55,919 bases of DNA from Aureococcus anophagefferens (GCF_000186865.1 NW_008705569.1:1356585-1412503), one strand, 5' to 3'; shown: positions 1 to 11,702, counted from the stretch's first letter. The notes: a model not told the origin generated them from the letters alone. Numbers and translations are program-made.

Positions 1-597
1 CCCGCGCTCGCCGCCGCCGTCGTCTCCGTCTGCGCGGCCGCGCGCGCGGACGCCGCCCGCGGCGCCGCCGCGGGCGACGCGGCCGCGGCCGGCCGCGTCG
101 ACGACGCCGACGCGCTCCGGCGGAGCTGCGCCGCCGCCGCGCGGTCCGCGGCGGCCGCCGCCGCGGGCGACGGCGACGGCGCGGCGCCGTCCTGGGCCCA
201 GCTCGCGGACGCGCTCGACCGCCTCGACCGCGGCGCGCCGCGCGACCCCGGCAAACCCGAGGCGACGCGCGCGGGCAAGGTCGCGGCCTGGTTCGGCGGC
301 CTCGCCGGCGGACGGAAGAAGGGCGAGGACGACGACCGCTCGCGGCTCTTCGGGGCCGCGGAGCCGGCGGCGCCGGCGGCGGCGCCCGCGACGCCGCCGC
401 GGGCGAAGAAGGCGGCCGCGACGTCCGCGACGGCCGCCGCGGACCTCGAGGGCCTCAAGCAGGGCTTCGCGGAGCGCGGCGAGAAGCTGTCGCGCCTGAG
501 CGACAAGGCCGAGGAGCTCAACAACGCGGCCGAGGAGTTCGAGCGCATGTGCACGCGGCTGAACCGCGACGCGCAGCGCGGCGGCCGGTGGTGGTGA
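1..597 (+). CDS. SNARE-motif protein, C-terminal part (tomosyn/LGL-like), partial
   Basis: The reading frame is open at the left window edge and runs 198 residues to TGA at 595-597. The first 140 residues are Ala-rich low complexity. The last 50 form a heptad helix with the segment GFAERGEKLSRLSDKAEEL, which matches an R-SNARE motif: the ERGEKL arginine aligns with the zero-layer Arg of synaptobrevin/VAMP. No membrane segment follows (the protein ends RGGRWW). A soluble R-SNARE-like tail of this kind is typical of tomosyn/lethal-giant-larvae WD40 proteins, which regulate vesicle fusion. The WD40 part would lie outside the window, so family assignment rests on the tail alone. Confidence 0.6.
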   Translation, partial: PALAAAVVSVCAAARADAARGAAAGDAAAAGRVDDADALRRSCAAAARSAAAAAAGDGDGAAPSWAQLADALDRLDRGAPRDPGKPEATRAGKVAAWFGGLAGGRKKGEDDDRSRLFGAAEPAAPAAAPATPPRAKKAAATSATAAADLEGLKQGFAERGEKLSRLSDKAEELNNAAEEFERMCTRLNRDAQRGGRWW

Positions 598-643
598 GGG
601 ACCTCCTGTTTTTAATAAGTCGGGGCTTGCCTATCGACTTGCC

Positions 644-651
644 TATATATA
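644..651 (+). promoter_or_regulatory. TATA-like box
   Basis: TATATATA stands out in an AT-rich island (about 605-660) within roughly 70% GC surroundings. It lies 177 bp upstream of the ATG at 828 and just downstream of the SNARE-like gene's stop. It is a plausible core promoter for the MBD-like gene. Most other upstream regions in this window show no TATA box. Confidence 0.4.
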
Positions 652-827
652 GATCGTGGACCCGTGGTTGTGGAGGAGTTGTGGAGGCCTTTGTAGGCTC
701 TTTGTAGCCTCTTTGTGGGCGGCGTCGAGGCGTAATCGGCGAGCGGGATCACCGAGCTCGGCCAGGCAGATCAGGTGTCCAGGACTCGGCCTCACACGGC
801 CCGCGTCCCCGTCCCCCGTACGAACTC

Positions 828-2234
828 ATGGAGGCCGACGGCGCGCCAAGCACGGGCCCGAACGTGGAAAACCCGGCCGAGGCCGAGCTCCTGAAGCGCT
901 TCTTCGCCACGATCAAGGCGGTGCCGGAGGAGCGCCGGGCCTCGGTCTACCGCGTCGCCATCGCCGCCGCGGAGCGGTCCGCCCTCGGCGAGGACGTCGA
1001 GGCGGATGCGTCGCGGCCCCACTCGCGGGACCCCGTGTTCATGGCGCTCGCGCGCGGCGTCGTCCGCAAGCGCGACGAGGCGTCGGCGTCGGCCGCGAAA
1101 CGGCCGAAGAAGCCCAAGGGCCCCACCGACGCCGACGCGAAACGGCCGAAGAAGCCCAAGGGCCCCAAGGCGCCCCTTCCCGGGCGCCGCGGCGGCGGGC
1201 AGGCCTTGCCGCTCTTCCTCGGCCCGCGGACCGTCGAGTCCGCGCGCGCGGCGATGATCGGCTACGTCGACGGCGTCTACGGCGCGAGCCGCGGCGGCGC
1301 GCGGTGCCCGCCGGACCGCTACGCGGGCTGGAGCGTCGTCATCACGGGTAGCGCCGTGGAGCCGCTCCGGTTCGTCGACGGCGACGGGAGGGTCTGGCGC
1401 ACCCGGAACGACGCGGCGCGGAAAATGGGCCTCGTGCCAGAAATGCGCCCGCCCGAGACGCGGAAAATGGACCAGCAGTGGGCGAAGACGCACTTCGGCG
1501 ACCGGCGCGCGCTCCTGCTCGAGGGGAGCGCTCCGGCCGCCGCGAAGGACGCCGCCGCGCCGCCGCCGGCCGCGGCGGCCCCGGACCGGGCGCCCCGCGC
1601 GTCGCCGCCGGCCGCCCGCGCGTCGCCGCCGCCGCCGCCGCCGCCGCGGCCCCTCGGGACGCCGAAGACGACGCCGACGCTCGCGCCGGGCGCCGCGCCG
1701 GCGCCCCCGCGGGCCGTCGCGCTGCCGCCGCCGGCCGCGGCCGCCGTCGCGGCGGTGCACCGCGCGCTCGCGCCGACGGCGCTGCCCGCGCGCCTCGCGC
1801 AGCCCATCGGGGCGCCGCCGCCGCCGCGCGCGGCCGCGCCGCGCGAGGCCGCGCCGCCGCCGGCCGCGCCGGAGGCCGCGGACGAGCCCGCCGCGCCGCC
1901 GGCCGCGCCGGAGGCCGCGCCGCCGGCCGCGGACGAGCCCGCGGCGCCGCCGGCCGCGCCGGAGGCCGCGCCGGAGGCCGCGGACGAGCCCGCCGCCGCG
2001 CCGTCGCCGCCGCGGCCGCCGCCCGCGGCCGCGCGCATCCCGCCCGTGCGCCAGTCCTACGCGCCCGTCGCGTCGCGGCCGTCGCTCAACGTGACCTTCC
2101 GCGCGAACCGCCCGCCGCCGGCGCGGCCCGCCGGCCCGGCCTCGAAGCGGCCCGCGCCGCTCGACGCGCTCCAGGCGCTGCGGAACCCGTCGCCGCGCGC
2201 GGGCCACCCCGACGGCGGCGAGCCGCGCGCCTAA
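828..2234 (+). CDS. Putative MBD/TAM-like DNA-binding protein, proline-rich
   Basis: 468 residues, no intron seen. Residues ~90-125 carry a 42-bp tandem duplication encoding the basic motif AKRPKKPKGP twice (nt 1095-1136 and 1137-1168), which looks like a nuclear localisation or DNA-contact element. Residues ~164-205 read GW-x-V then FVDGDGRVWRTRNDAARKMG, resembling the beta-strand/helix core of methyl-CpG-binding (MBD/TAM) domains (Gly-Trp followed by a DG-x-x-(W/F)-R hairpin and a short helix). Residues ~235-420 are a Pro/Ala/Glu low-complexity tail with repeated PPAAPEAADEP units. Chromatin binding is an inference from the weak domain match. The start is the first ATG after the TATA-like box. 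Confidence 0.5.
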   Translation: MEADGAPSTGPNVENPAEAELLKRFFATIKAVPEERRASVYRVAIAAAERSALGEDVEADASRPHSRDPVFMALARGVVRKRDEASASAAKRPKKPKGPTDADAKRPKKPKGPKAPLPGRRGGGQALPLFLGPRTVESARAAMIGYVDGVYGASRGGARCPPDRYAGWSVVITGSAVEPLRFVDGDGRVWRTRNDAARKMGLVPEMRPPETRKMDQQWAKTHFGDRRALLLEGSAPAAAKDAAAPPPAAAAPDRAPRASPPAARASPPPPPPPRPLGTPKTTPTLAPGAAPAPPRAVALPPPAAAAVAAVHRALAPTALPARLAQPIGAPPPPRAAAPREAAPPPAAPEAADEPAAPPAAPEAAPPAADEPAAPPAAPEAAPEAADEPAAAPSPPRPPPAAARIPPVRQSYAPVASRPSLNVTFRANRPPPARPAGPASKRPAPLDALQALRNPSPRAGHPDGGEPRA

Positions 2235-2281
2235 GCGTCGGGCGAGCTGGGTTAGGGGAGGGGGGGGGGCGCGCCGCCGCG

Positions 2282-3661
2282 CTAGACTTCGACCTGGCGG
2301 TTGTGGAGGACCATGCCGAGGATCTTCTCGTCGCGGTCGAGGCGCTCGCTGTCGATCTTGCCGCGGTGGACGGCCTCGCGCGCGAGGCTCTCGATGCGCT
2401 CGCGCCGGCTCAGGTTGACGTCGTCGTCGTCGGCGAGGATGTCGAGGATGGTGTTGGCGTTCGTCGCGGCGACGGCGCCGTCCGGGTCGCGGAGGCAGGC
2501 CTCGAGCGCCGACGCGTAGGCCGGGTCGCCCGCGGGCACGTCGACGGCGGTCTGCGCGCGGAGGAGCGCGACGGCGGCGTTGGAGTTGTTCGCCTTGGCC
2601 GCGCCGTTGATGGCCGTGCCGAAGGTCACGGCCGTCGGCGCGATCGCGCTGCCCTCCATGGCCTCGAGGAGGTCGAGCACCTCCTTGAAGCGGCCCTTCG
2701 CCGCGAGCGAGTTGAGCGCGATGTTGTAGGAGACGACGTTGAGCGAGATGTTGTTGCGCTGCATCTCCGTGAGGAGCGCCGTCGTCGCGTTCTCGAGCTC
2801 CGCGCCCTGCGCCGCGTGGAGTAAGGCGTTGTACGTGCTCCGGGGCACCTCGAGGCCCTCCTTCTTCATGCGCCGCCAGAGCGTCATGGCCGTCTTGCCC
2901 TTGAGCGGGCGCGACTTGCCGCAGGCCGTGATGGCGCCGTGGTAGAGGGGCACGGACCGCTTCTCCTTGGGGAGCGCGTCGACGATGGAGAAGGCCGTGC
3001 GGTAGTCGCCGACCTTCGCGACGGCCTTTAAAGCGAACTTGAGCGACTCGCCCGTCATCTCGCCGATGGTGCCCTCCTGCTTGAGCGCCTCCTCGGCGAA
3101 CTCGCGCACCTTGCCGCCGTCGTCGAGGCGCGTCGCGGCGATGATGCCGCACCGCAAATCCGACGCGGACCGGTCGGAGATCGCGCCGACGGCGCCGAGG
3201 CACTCCGGGTTCTTCCGCGCGCGGAGCAGCGCCGGCGCCAGGGCCGACAGGAGCGGGTCGTCGGGGGCCACGCCCGCCTTCTTCACGCGGGCCATCGTGT
3301 GGCCCACGAGCGCGCCCAGGGCCGCGGTCGGCGCGTTCGTCGTGGCGACGACGCCCAAGACCGCGCCGAACGCGTCCGTCCGCTGCGACAGCAGCACGTC
3401 GCCCTGGGGCGAGGCGGCGGCGGCGTCGATGGCGCGCAGGCCGTCGACGGCGCTGAGCTTGCCGAGGTCCGTCGCGAACTCCTCGAGCGTCGTCGAGTCG
3501 AGGAGGGCGACGACGCTCGAGAGCGACGCGGCCTCCGTCGCCGGCGCGTCGGCGACGGCGCTGCGCGCGAGGGTCGGCGCGCGCGTGGCGGGCAGCGCCT
3601 GGAAGGCGCCGCCGAACGCGGCGAGGGCCAGCACGAGTGACATGGTGGAGCGCGACGCCAT
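2282..3661 (-). CDS. Plastid-targeted pentatricopeptide repeat (PPR) protein
   Basis: 459 residues from the ATG at 3661; the frame extends 5 codons upstream only through a TTG. The N-terminus (MASRSTMSLVLALAAFGGAFQ) is a signal peptide followed by the F-x-x-AF motif typical of heterokont bipartite plastid targeting, then a transit-peptide-like stretch. Residues ~210-380 contain degenerate 35-residue helical repeats, for example VPLYHGAITACGKSRPLKG, STYNALLHAA, VVSYNIALNSLAAKGRFKEV and AVTFGTAINGAAKA, which fit PPR motifs. PPR proteins bind organellar RNA and affect its processing, stability or translation, so a role in plastid RNA metabolism is inferred. It is divergently arranged with the PDZ gene, sharing a 146-bp upstream region. 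Confidence 0.75.
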   Translation of the reverse strand: MASRSTMSLVLALAAFGGAFQALPATRAPTLARSAVADAPATEAASLSSVVALLDSTTLEEFATDLGKLSAVDGLRAIDAAAASPQGDVLLSQRTDAFGAVLGVVATTNAPTAALGALVGHTMARVKKAGVAPDDPLLSALAPALLRARKNPECLGAVGAISDRSASDLRCGIIAATRLDDGGKVREFAEEALKQEGTIGEMTGESLKFALKAVAKVGDYRTAFSIVDALPKEKRSVPLYHGAITACGKSRPLKGKTAMTLWRRMKKEGLEVPRSTYNALLHAAQGAELENATTALLTEMQRNNISLNVVSYNIALNSLAAKGRFKEVLDLLEAMEGSAIAPTAVTFGTAINGAAKANNSNAAVALLRAQTAVDVPAGDPAYASALEACLRDPDGAVAATNANTILDILADDDDVNLSRRERIESLAREAVHRGKIDSERLDRDEKILGMVLHNRQVEV

Positions 3662-3807
3662 CGTGGTGGGCGTCAATATGATCTGTCTGATGTGGCCCGT
3701 GCATGTTTGCCGTCATCGCCGGCTCACGGCAGCCCGGCATCTCGGACCGACGCTCTCCCGAGACGCGCACACCTTCAGCCTCACCGCCGCCGGCCGGGAG
3801 GCAGGCG

Positions 3808-6796
3808 ATGGCCGCGGCGGGGTCCATGCTGCAGAAGCTGCTCCAGCCCTTCGCGCGGCCCGCGCGGCCGACCCAGGTGAGCCTCGGCGAGTCCCGCGGC
3901 GCCGAGGGCAAGGAGCCGGAGCTCAGCGACGAGGAGCGGCGCTGCGAGATCGTCGAGACCTTTTTGCGGCGCGACGCGCACGGCGGCTTCGGGCTCTTCT
4001 TCGCGAGCGGCGGCGGCGCGGCGGTCGTCCGCAAGGTCTCGGGCATGTGGGACGCGCGCGTCAGCGACGGGCGGCGGCTGCTGGCGCCCGGCGACACGGT
4101 CGTGCGCGTGGGCGGCTTCCCCACGGCGACGGCCGGCGACGTGCGCCGCCAGATGGCGTCCGCGGAGACCATGGTCGCGCTCACCGCGCGGCGTACGTCG
4201 GCGCTGCGGCGCCGCGTCGGCGGCGCCGACTGCGTCGAGGCGGCGGAGCGGAAGCCGAGCGGGCCTACGGTGGCCATGGAGGACTCCGCGGCCGTCGAGG
4301 AGGAGGCGCGGACCCTCAAGGTGCCCGTGGACCGCCTGTCGTGGCTCGCGGAGCCGGAGCGGCCGCGCGAGACCAAGGGGGGCGAGAGCGAGCTCCGCGC
4401 GGGCCTCCGGGGTCTCGCCGAAGGGCTCATCGAGAAGCCCAAGGAGCCGAAGCCGTCCGACGACCTCGACGTCATCGCGAGCGCGGCGGAGCGCACGCTC
4501 GCGCCGCCCCCCTCCAAAATCTTCAAAGAGGGCCTCGAATTCTCCGCCGTCGGCGCCTGCGTGGACATCAACCGCCGGTTCGGGACGTCCCGACCAAACT
4601 TTGAAATTCTCTCGCTCGGTCAATTCGAAGTCGATTCGGCTGTTCTTGGACGAGTCGATTGCTCTCAGCGAGTCCTCGAAGCACAGCCGAAGAGTCTGGT
4701 CCACACCGTTCGATCACGCGCACATTGAAGTCGGGTTGAAGATTCGAGTTTCCACGCAGGTCGGCGCCGCGATGGCGCGCGAGCTCGACCGCGTTGGGGA
4801 GACCGCCAAGACGTTCCAGCGGGGCCTGGAGGCCGACGAGAGCGACGACGGCGGCGAACAGCGGTCCTACGGCGCCGCCGCGCTCGAGCTCGCGGCCGCG
4901 GCGGGGTCCTTCGCGACGGCCGCGCGCGTCGTGCTCCGGCCCGAGTTCCGCGCGGACGTCGTCCGCGCCGCGGAGCCCGGCGGCCAGGCGGCGAAGCGGC
5001 CCATCAACGTCGCCGCGCTCCTCGCGCCGGGGCTGCTCCTCGTGTCGCGGCACCTGCTGCCCTTCGCGGACGCGCTCCGCAAGTCGCCGCTCCACGCGCG
5101 GCGCCGCGACGGCGCGCGGTGCCTCGCGGACGTCGAGGCGCGCGCGAAGCACGCGTCGCACCTCGCGGAGCTGGCGCTGACGCTGACGGACGAGGACGCG
5201 CGCGAGCTCAGCGAGCAGGACCTGGAGCAGACGCTTCTGGGCGCCTTCGCGTCCTTGAGGGACGCGGCGTCGGGCTGGCGCGACGCGCGCGCGGCCGCGC
5301 GGCGGTGCCACGCGCTCGCGCGCGCCTGCGCGGCGGCGCTGCACCCGCCGGCGAAGAAGCGGCCCTCGCACGAGGCCGCGGCCGTCGACGTCACCGTCGA
5401 CTTCTGCGACACGCCCTCCGGCGGCCGCGGCCTCGTCCGCGACGCGGAGCTCGCGGGGAACCACCTCACGGAGGCCATCTTGGCCGCCATCGACGCCGCG
5501 GCCGCGGCCTGCGGCGCCCTCGACGCCGCGTGCGGCGGCGACGAGCGCGCGGCGGCCGCGCTCGGCGACGCGCGCGAGGCGCGGTGGCGGCGCGCGGACG
5601 CGGACCGGCGCCGCGAGCTCCAGGACGTGCTCGTCGAGCGCGAGACGTCGCTCGCGAAGCAGGCGCTCGACATGGCGCGCGTCACCGTGCCCCACGCGGG
5701 CGACCTCACGGCGCTGGCCGCGAGCGCGGAGCGCCGGCTCCTCGCGACGCTCGCCGCGGAGCCCGGCGCCGCGGCGCCCGCGCGGCCCGGGGACGACGGC
5801 GCCGCCGCGCCGCCGCGGGCGCGCGACGCGGCGCCGCCGCCGCCGGAGGGCCCGTCGGCCTCCGACGAGGCCGCGCTCCTGCAGAAGCTCGACATGGCCA
5901 AGCCGCCGCCGGAGGGCGCGTCGGCCTCGGACGAGGCCGCGCTCCTGCAGAAGCTCGACATGGCCAGGCCGCCGTCGTCGCCGCCGCCGGACGCGGCGGT
6001 GTCCCCGCCGCCGCCGCCGCCCGACGGCGCCGCGCCGCCGCCCGACGGCGCCGCGGCGCCGCCGCGGCCCGAGGACGAGGGCGGCTTCGGCGACTACTTC
6101 GACCTCGCGACGGAGTCGCTCCGCGCGAAGAGTGCGCTCCTCCGCAAGCAGATCGCGGACCGGGAGCGCATCATCGACGCCCTCGACGCGGCGTCGGCGG
6201 AGTTGGAACTTTGCCGGGGCGACGCGGCGACGCGCGAGGCCGAGGCGCGCCGCGTCCGCGACGTCGCGCGGCGCCGCGTCGCGGAGCGCCTCGCGCACCT
6301 GGGGCGCGCGCGGAGCGCGCTGGCGCGGGGCGCCATGATCTCGGGCACGGCCGTCGCGCCCCTCGCGGGCCGGGTCGCGGCCGTCGTCGACCGGCTCGTC
6401 GAGGCCGCGCGGCGCGTCGCGCGGCTCGACGCGGGCGTCCGCGCGGCGCACGCGACGCTCGCGGCCGTGACCGTCGAGTGGCAGCTCGCCAAGCACGACA
6501 AGCCCCACCTCAAGCACCTGCCCCTCAGCGAGCGCGCGTCGAACGTCGTCCGCGCGTGCGCGCGGTCGCGCCGCGAGCTCCGCGTCATCTCGCGCGAGGC
6601 GCGCGCCGCCGGCGAGCCCGACGACACCGTCGACGCGGCCCTCGCGCGCTTCGACGCGCTCCCGCGGCCCAACGACGCCGTCTGGCAGCACGAGACGGTC
6701 CCCGACGCGGACGCGGCCGCGTACCTCGCCTACGACGCGGGCGACGACGACGACGACGACGACGGCGGCGGGGAGGCGGCGCGACGGGATCCCTAG
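3808..6796 (+). CDS. PDZ-domain protein with helical body, split by an introner
   Basis: Exons 3808-4548 and 4760-6796 (phase 0) give 925 residues. Residues ~45-115 form a PDZ-like fold: GFGLFFASGGGAAVVRKVSG followed by LLAPGDTVVRVGG, the usual carboxylate loop and the 'GD.I..VNG' strand. The second exon is mostly Ala/Arg/Asp-rich helix, possibly a BAR-like or coiled-coil scaffold (not recognised with confidence). It includes a 21-residue tandem duplication around SASDEAALLQKLDMA (nt ~5850-5972), a proline-rich stretch and an Asp-run tail. PDZ domains bind C-terminal peptides, so a scaffold role is inferred. The intron is introner IE1. Removing it restores the codons GCC GTC GGC GCC GCG. Confidence 0.6.
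4557..4759 (+). mobile_element. Introner element IE1 (divergent subfamily)
   Basis: A 203-bp insert with terminal inverted repeats CTGCGTGGA / TCCACGCAG, flanked by a perfect 8-bp duplication GTCGGCGC (4549-4556 and 4760-4767). The intron is 4549-4759: the 5' GT comes from the upstream duplication and the 3' CAG from the element end. The reverse complement of its middle resembles the main family (a CTTCGAG block, a TCGTCCAAGAA-x-CAGCCGAA block, TTTCAAAG), but its ends and flanks differ, so it is an older or separate subfamily. Its body lies inverted relative to IE3 and IE6. Confidence 0.85.
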
Positions 6797-7003
6797 GGGT
6801 GTGTGTGTGTGTCTCCATCGACGCCCGGGGAGGCTTCCAAGTAGGCTTCCCCAAGGCGCGGCGATTCCCGAACTGCAACGTCAAGTAAAAAATCAAGAAT
6901 CAAGTATCCATCGGTTAGGGGCTCAGCGCGCTTTGCGCTTTGGTGGGACCGGGAGCGCGGCGCGGCGCGCGGACGACACCTCGACCCCCCCTCTCCAACA
7001 AAC

Positions 7004-8389
7004 ATGACGGCGCCCACGGCTCGGAGCAGCGGCGAGCCCGTGGCGGCGTGCTCGTCGAAGCCGGAAAAACCGACGCGCATGAAGCGGAAGCAGCGCGCGC
7101 TGCGCGCCGCGGGCCCCAGCGGCGCGAAGACGGACCTGCCGGACCGGCGGCGGCTCTGCGAGGAGATGCTCCAGAGCGGCTTCGTCCAGTCCTACGTGGA
7201 CTTCTTCTACCTCACGCACCGGCCCGACCCCGAGGAGCTGACGCTCGCCGAGGGCGCGGGCGGCGACCTCGGCGCCGGCGGCGGCGGCGGCGGCGACGAC
7301 GGCGGGCGGGGCGGCAACGCGGAGGTGCGGGACATCCAGGTGCCCCCCGACGAGATGGTCTACATCCGCGACAACCTGACGCACGCCGAGACCGCGCGGC
7401 GCAAGGGCGACACGGCGACGGTCTACGCGGCCTACAGCAATCTGGCCCAGTACTTCCAGGAGCGGTCCGGCGACCCGAAGACGGGCGTCTACTTTTACGA
7501 GAAGTGCCACGAGATCGCGCGGCTCACGGGGGACCACCGCGGCGAGATGGCCGCGAACCACGACCTCGGTTTGGCGCACACGATCATCGGCGACGTCGAC
7601 GGCGCGACGCGGTACCACGAGCGCCACCTCGAGATGGCCCGGGGTTTGGACGACCACCGCGAGATGCGCGCGGCGTCGAAGCAGCTCATCGACGTCTACC
7701 GCGCGGCCGCGGAGGAGCGCGAGGCCGCGGGCGACGCGGACGCGGCGGCGCGCGAGCACGAGCGGTGCCTCGAGGCCGCGCGGAACGCGGGCGACGCCCA
7801 GGCCGAGGCGCGCGCGGCGCTGGCGTTGGGGCGGGCCCTCGTGGTCCGCGGCGAGGAGTTCGCGTCCGAGGCCGTGCGCACGCTCGAGACCGCGGAGCTC
7901 CTGTGCTCGAAGCTCGGCGACGCCGAGGGCGAGGGCCGCGCGTCCGCGGCCCTCGCGGCGGCCTGGCGCGCCAAGGGCGACGACGACCGCGCCCGCGAGT
8001 ACCTCGAGCGCTGCCTCGAGCACGCCCAGGTCACGGACGACCTCGCGGCGCAGGCGGCCGCGTGCCGCACGCTCGGCGCGTTGCACTCGGCGCGCGGCGA
8101 CTTCAACCGCGCCGTCGAGCTCCTGCAGCGCAACTTCTCCATCGCGCGCCAGCTCCTGGCGTCGGGCGACGCGGACACGGCCCTCGTGGACCGCGCGCGC
8201 GTCCACCTCGGCATCGCGCTCGGCAACGAGGCGCTCGGCAACTACCTCCGCGCGCTCCAGACGGACTTCCCGGCGCTCCTCGCCTGGAAGAACGGCCGCG
8301 ACGCGCTCCCGGCGGCGGAGAAGGAGGACAAGGGCGACGAGGACGAGGAGGACGAGGACGAGGACGACGAGGACGACGAGGACAACTAG
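7004..8389 (+). CDS. TPR protein, TTC29-like (ciliary/axonemal)
   Basis: 461 residues, intronless. Near residue 50 the segment LCEEMLQSGFVQSYVDFF matches the conserved N-terminal 'LKEGF..SF.EFF' block of TTC29. Residues ~120-420 contain at least six tetratricopeptide repeats, for example AYSNLAQYFQERSGDPKTGV, MAANHDLGLAHTIIGDVDGA, RASAALAAAWRAKGDDDRA and ACRTLGALHSARGDFNRA. The protein ends in a Glu/Asp-rich tail. TTC29 is an axonemal protein involved in dynein function and ciliary motility in animals and protists, so a flagellar role is inferred. It is convergent with DLD. Confidence 0.7.
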   Translation: MTAPTARSSGEPVAACSSKPEKPTRMKRKQRALRAAGPSGAKTDLPDRRRLCEEMLQSGFVQSYVDFFYLTHRPDPEELTLAEGAGGDLGAGGGGGGDDGGRGGNAEVRDIQVPPDEMVYIRDNLTHAETARRKGDTATVYAAYSNLAQYFQERSGDPKTGVYFYEKCHEIARLTGDHRGEMAANHDLGLAHTIIGDVDGATRYHERHLEMARGLDDHREMRAASKQLIDVYRAAAEEREAAGDADAAAREHERCLEAARNAGDAQAEARAALALGRALVVRGEEFASEAVRTLETAELLCSKLGDAEGEGRASAALAAAWRAKGDDDRAREYLERCLEHAQVTDDLAAQAAACRTLGALHSARGDFNRAVELLQRNFSIARQLLASGDADTALVDRARVHLGIALGNEALGNYLRALQTDFPALLAWKNGRDALPAAEKEDKGDEDEEDEDEDDEDDEDN

Positions 8390-8431
8390 CGCGCGGCCGC
8401 GGCCGGGCGGCGCGCGTCGCGACGACGCCTA

Positions 8432-10355
<1,924 letters not shown>

Positions 10356-10386
10356 TTACTCGCGTCCGCGCGCGCCGCGGTCCTCC

Positions 10387-11613
10387 CTAAAAGCTCTTGC
10401 GGTGGATGATGGACTCGTCGTCCTCCCACTCCTGCTTCATGATGCGGACCTGCTTGAACGTCTCGAGGGACGCGAACATGGAGCCGCCGATCCACGCGGC
10501 GAACTTGCGCTGGCTGTTGTAGCCGCGCTCCGCGGTGCCCGTCGGGTTCGGCCCCGGCACGACGCGGAGGTGGCCCTCGGGCAGGATCGCGCTGAGCTCC
10601 GCCTTCATGCGGTCGCAGAAGCCCGGCAGCATGGTCGTGCCGCCCGCGAGGACGACGGCGCCGCGCAGATCCGGCTGGAAGTCGCGGTCGCACATGCCGA
10701 TGGACTGGGCGACGAGCTGGGGCAGGGCCAGCTGGTCCGCGCGCCCGCCGAACAACACCTGGGGCGCCGCGCCGCGCCAGGCGCCCGCGACCTTGACCAT
10801 GGTCCCGTCCGGCAATTCGTATTCGACGTCGGCGAACGCCGCTCCGGGCGGCGCCGCGGCCTTGCCGTCGGCCGGCGGCGGCGGCGCCGCGGCGCCGTCC
10901 GGGCCCGGGGCCGCGGGCGTCCCCGGCTGGGCCAGGGGCTGCGCGCGGCAGAGCTTCTCCTTCATGTCGCGGACGACGTTGAAGCCGAGCGTGCTGCCCG
11001 TGCGCCGGAGGTTCGCCGCGAGCGCGGACGTCACGTCCTGGCCCGCGAGCTCGCTCCGGAGCACGGCGTGGGCCAGGGCGAAGCCCTCGAAGACGGGCAC
11101 GGCGTGGCTCACGCCCGCGCCGCTCTCGAGGACGACGCCGCGCGTCCGGCCCGACGCGAAGAGCGACAGCGACGCGGAGTTGAAGAAGCAGAGCGCGGGC
11201 ACCTTGAAGGTCTCGAACATGATCTGGGCCGCGCGCTCCCGCGCCGCCGCGGGCGTGCCCGGGGCCTCCGCGAGGAGCACGCTCAGGCCGCCGTGCGCGC
11301 CGCCGGACGCGGACGAGCCCTCGGGGTACTGGTGGAGCTCGCGGCCAAAGGTCACGTCCCAGAGCCGCTCCATCTTCTCCCAGTTGCCCTCGGCGACGAG
11401 GCCGTGCTGGATCGGGTGCTGCGCCGCGTTCTCGAAGTGGCACTCCACGGACTCCGGCCGCCGGCCCCCGGACCGCGCCAGCCCCGACAGCGCCTCGGCC
11501 CCGCCCTCGTCGAGGATCGACGGGAAGACGGACCGCGGCGTGTCCTCGCCGCTGTAGCCCGCCTTGACGCTCGCCGACCCGGCGTCGATGACGATGCAGT
11601 CGCCCACCTCCAT
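10387..11613 (-). CDS. Divergent actin / actin-related protein
   Basis: 408 residues, no intron. The actin fold is recognisable: phosphate-1 region DAGSASVKAGYSGEDTPRSV (actin: DNGSG-x-KAG), FFNSASLSLFASGRT (actin I-x-A-x-LSLYA-x-GRTTG), VVLAGGTTMLPGF (phosphate 2/adenosine region), AWIGGSMFASL, and the C-terminus KQEWEDDESIIHRKSF, close to actin's KQEYDE-x-GPSIVHRKCF. It differs from conventional actin by weakened nucleotide loops (GAGVS for GDGVT) and a ~35-residue Pro/Ala insertion near residues 225-262. It is therefore probably an actin-related protein (Arp1-like or lineage-specific), with nucleotide hydrolysis uncertain. Confidence 0.8.
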   Translation of the reverse strand: MEVGDCIVIDAGSASVKAGYSGEDTPRSVFPSILDEGGAEALSGLARSGGRRPESVECHFENAAQHPIQHGLVAEGNWEKMERLWDVTFGRELHQYPEGSSASGGAHGGLSVLLAEAPGTPAAARERAAQIMFETFKVPALCFFNSASLSLFASGRTRGVVLESGAGVSHAVPVFEGFALAHAVLRSELAGQDVTSALAANLRRTGSTLGFNVVRDMKEKLCRAQPLAQPGTPAAPGPDGAAAPPPPADGKAAAPPGAAFADVEYELPDGTMVKVAGAWRGAAPQVLFGGRADQLALPQLVAQSIGMCDRDFQPDLRGAVVLAGGTTMLPGFCDRMKAELSAILPEGHLRVVPGPNPTGTAERGYNSQRKFAAWIGGSMFASLETFKQVRIMKQEWEDDESIIHRKSF

Positions 11614-11702
11614 CGTCGCGGTAGTAGTCCCGGTCCGGTTATCGTTTGGCAGCGCTGAATTAATGCTGAATTATACACGGGGTGAGGCCGACATTTTACT
11701 TG

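Noticed and set aside
3662..3676. Longer N-terminus for the PPR protein
   Set aside because: It opens only with TTG; ATG 3661 gives a clean signal peptide.
792..4571. 1259-residue minus-strand ORF
   Set aside because: Arg/Ala-rich shadow spanning three better-supported genes; long antisense ORFs are expected at about 70% GC.
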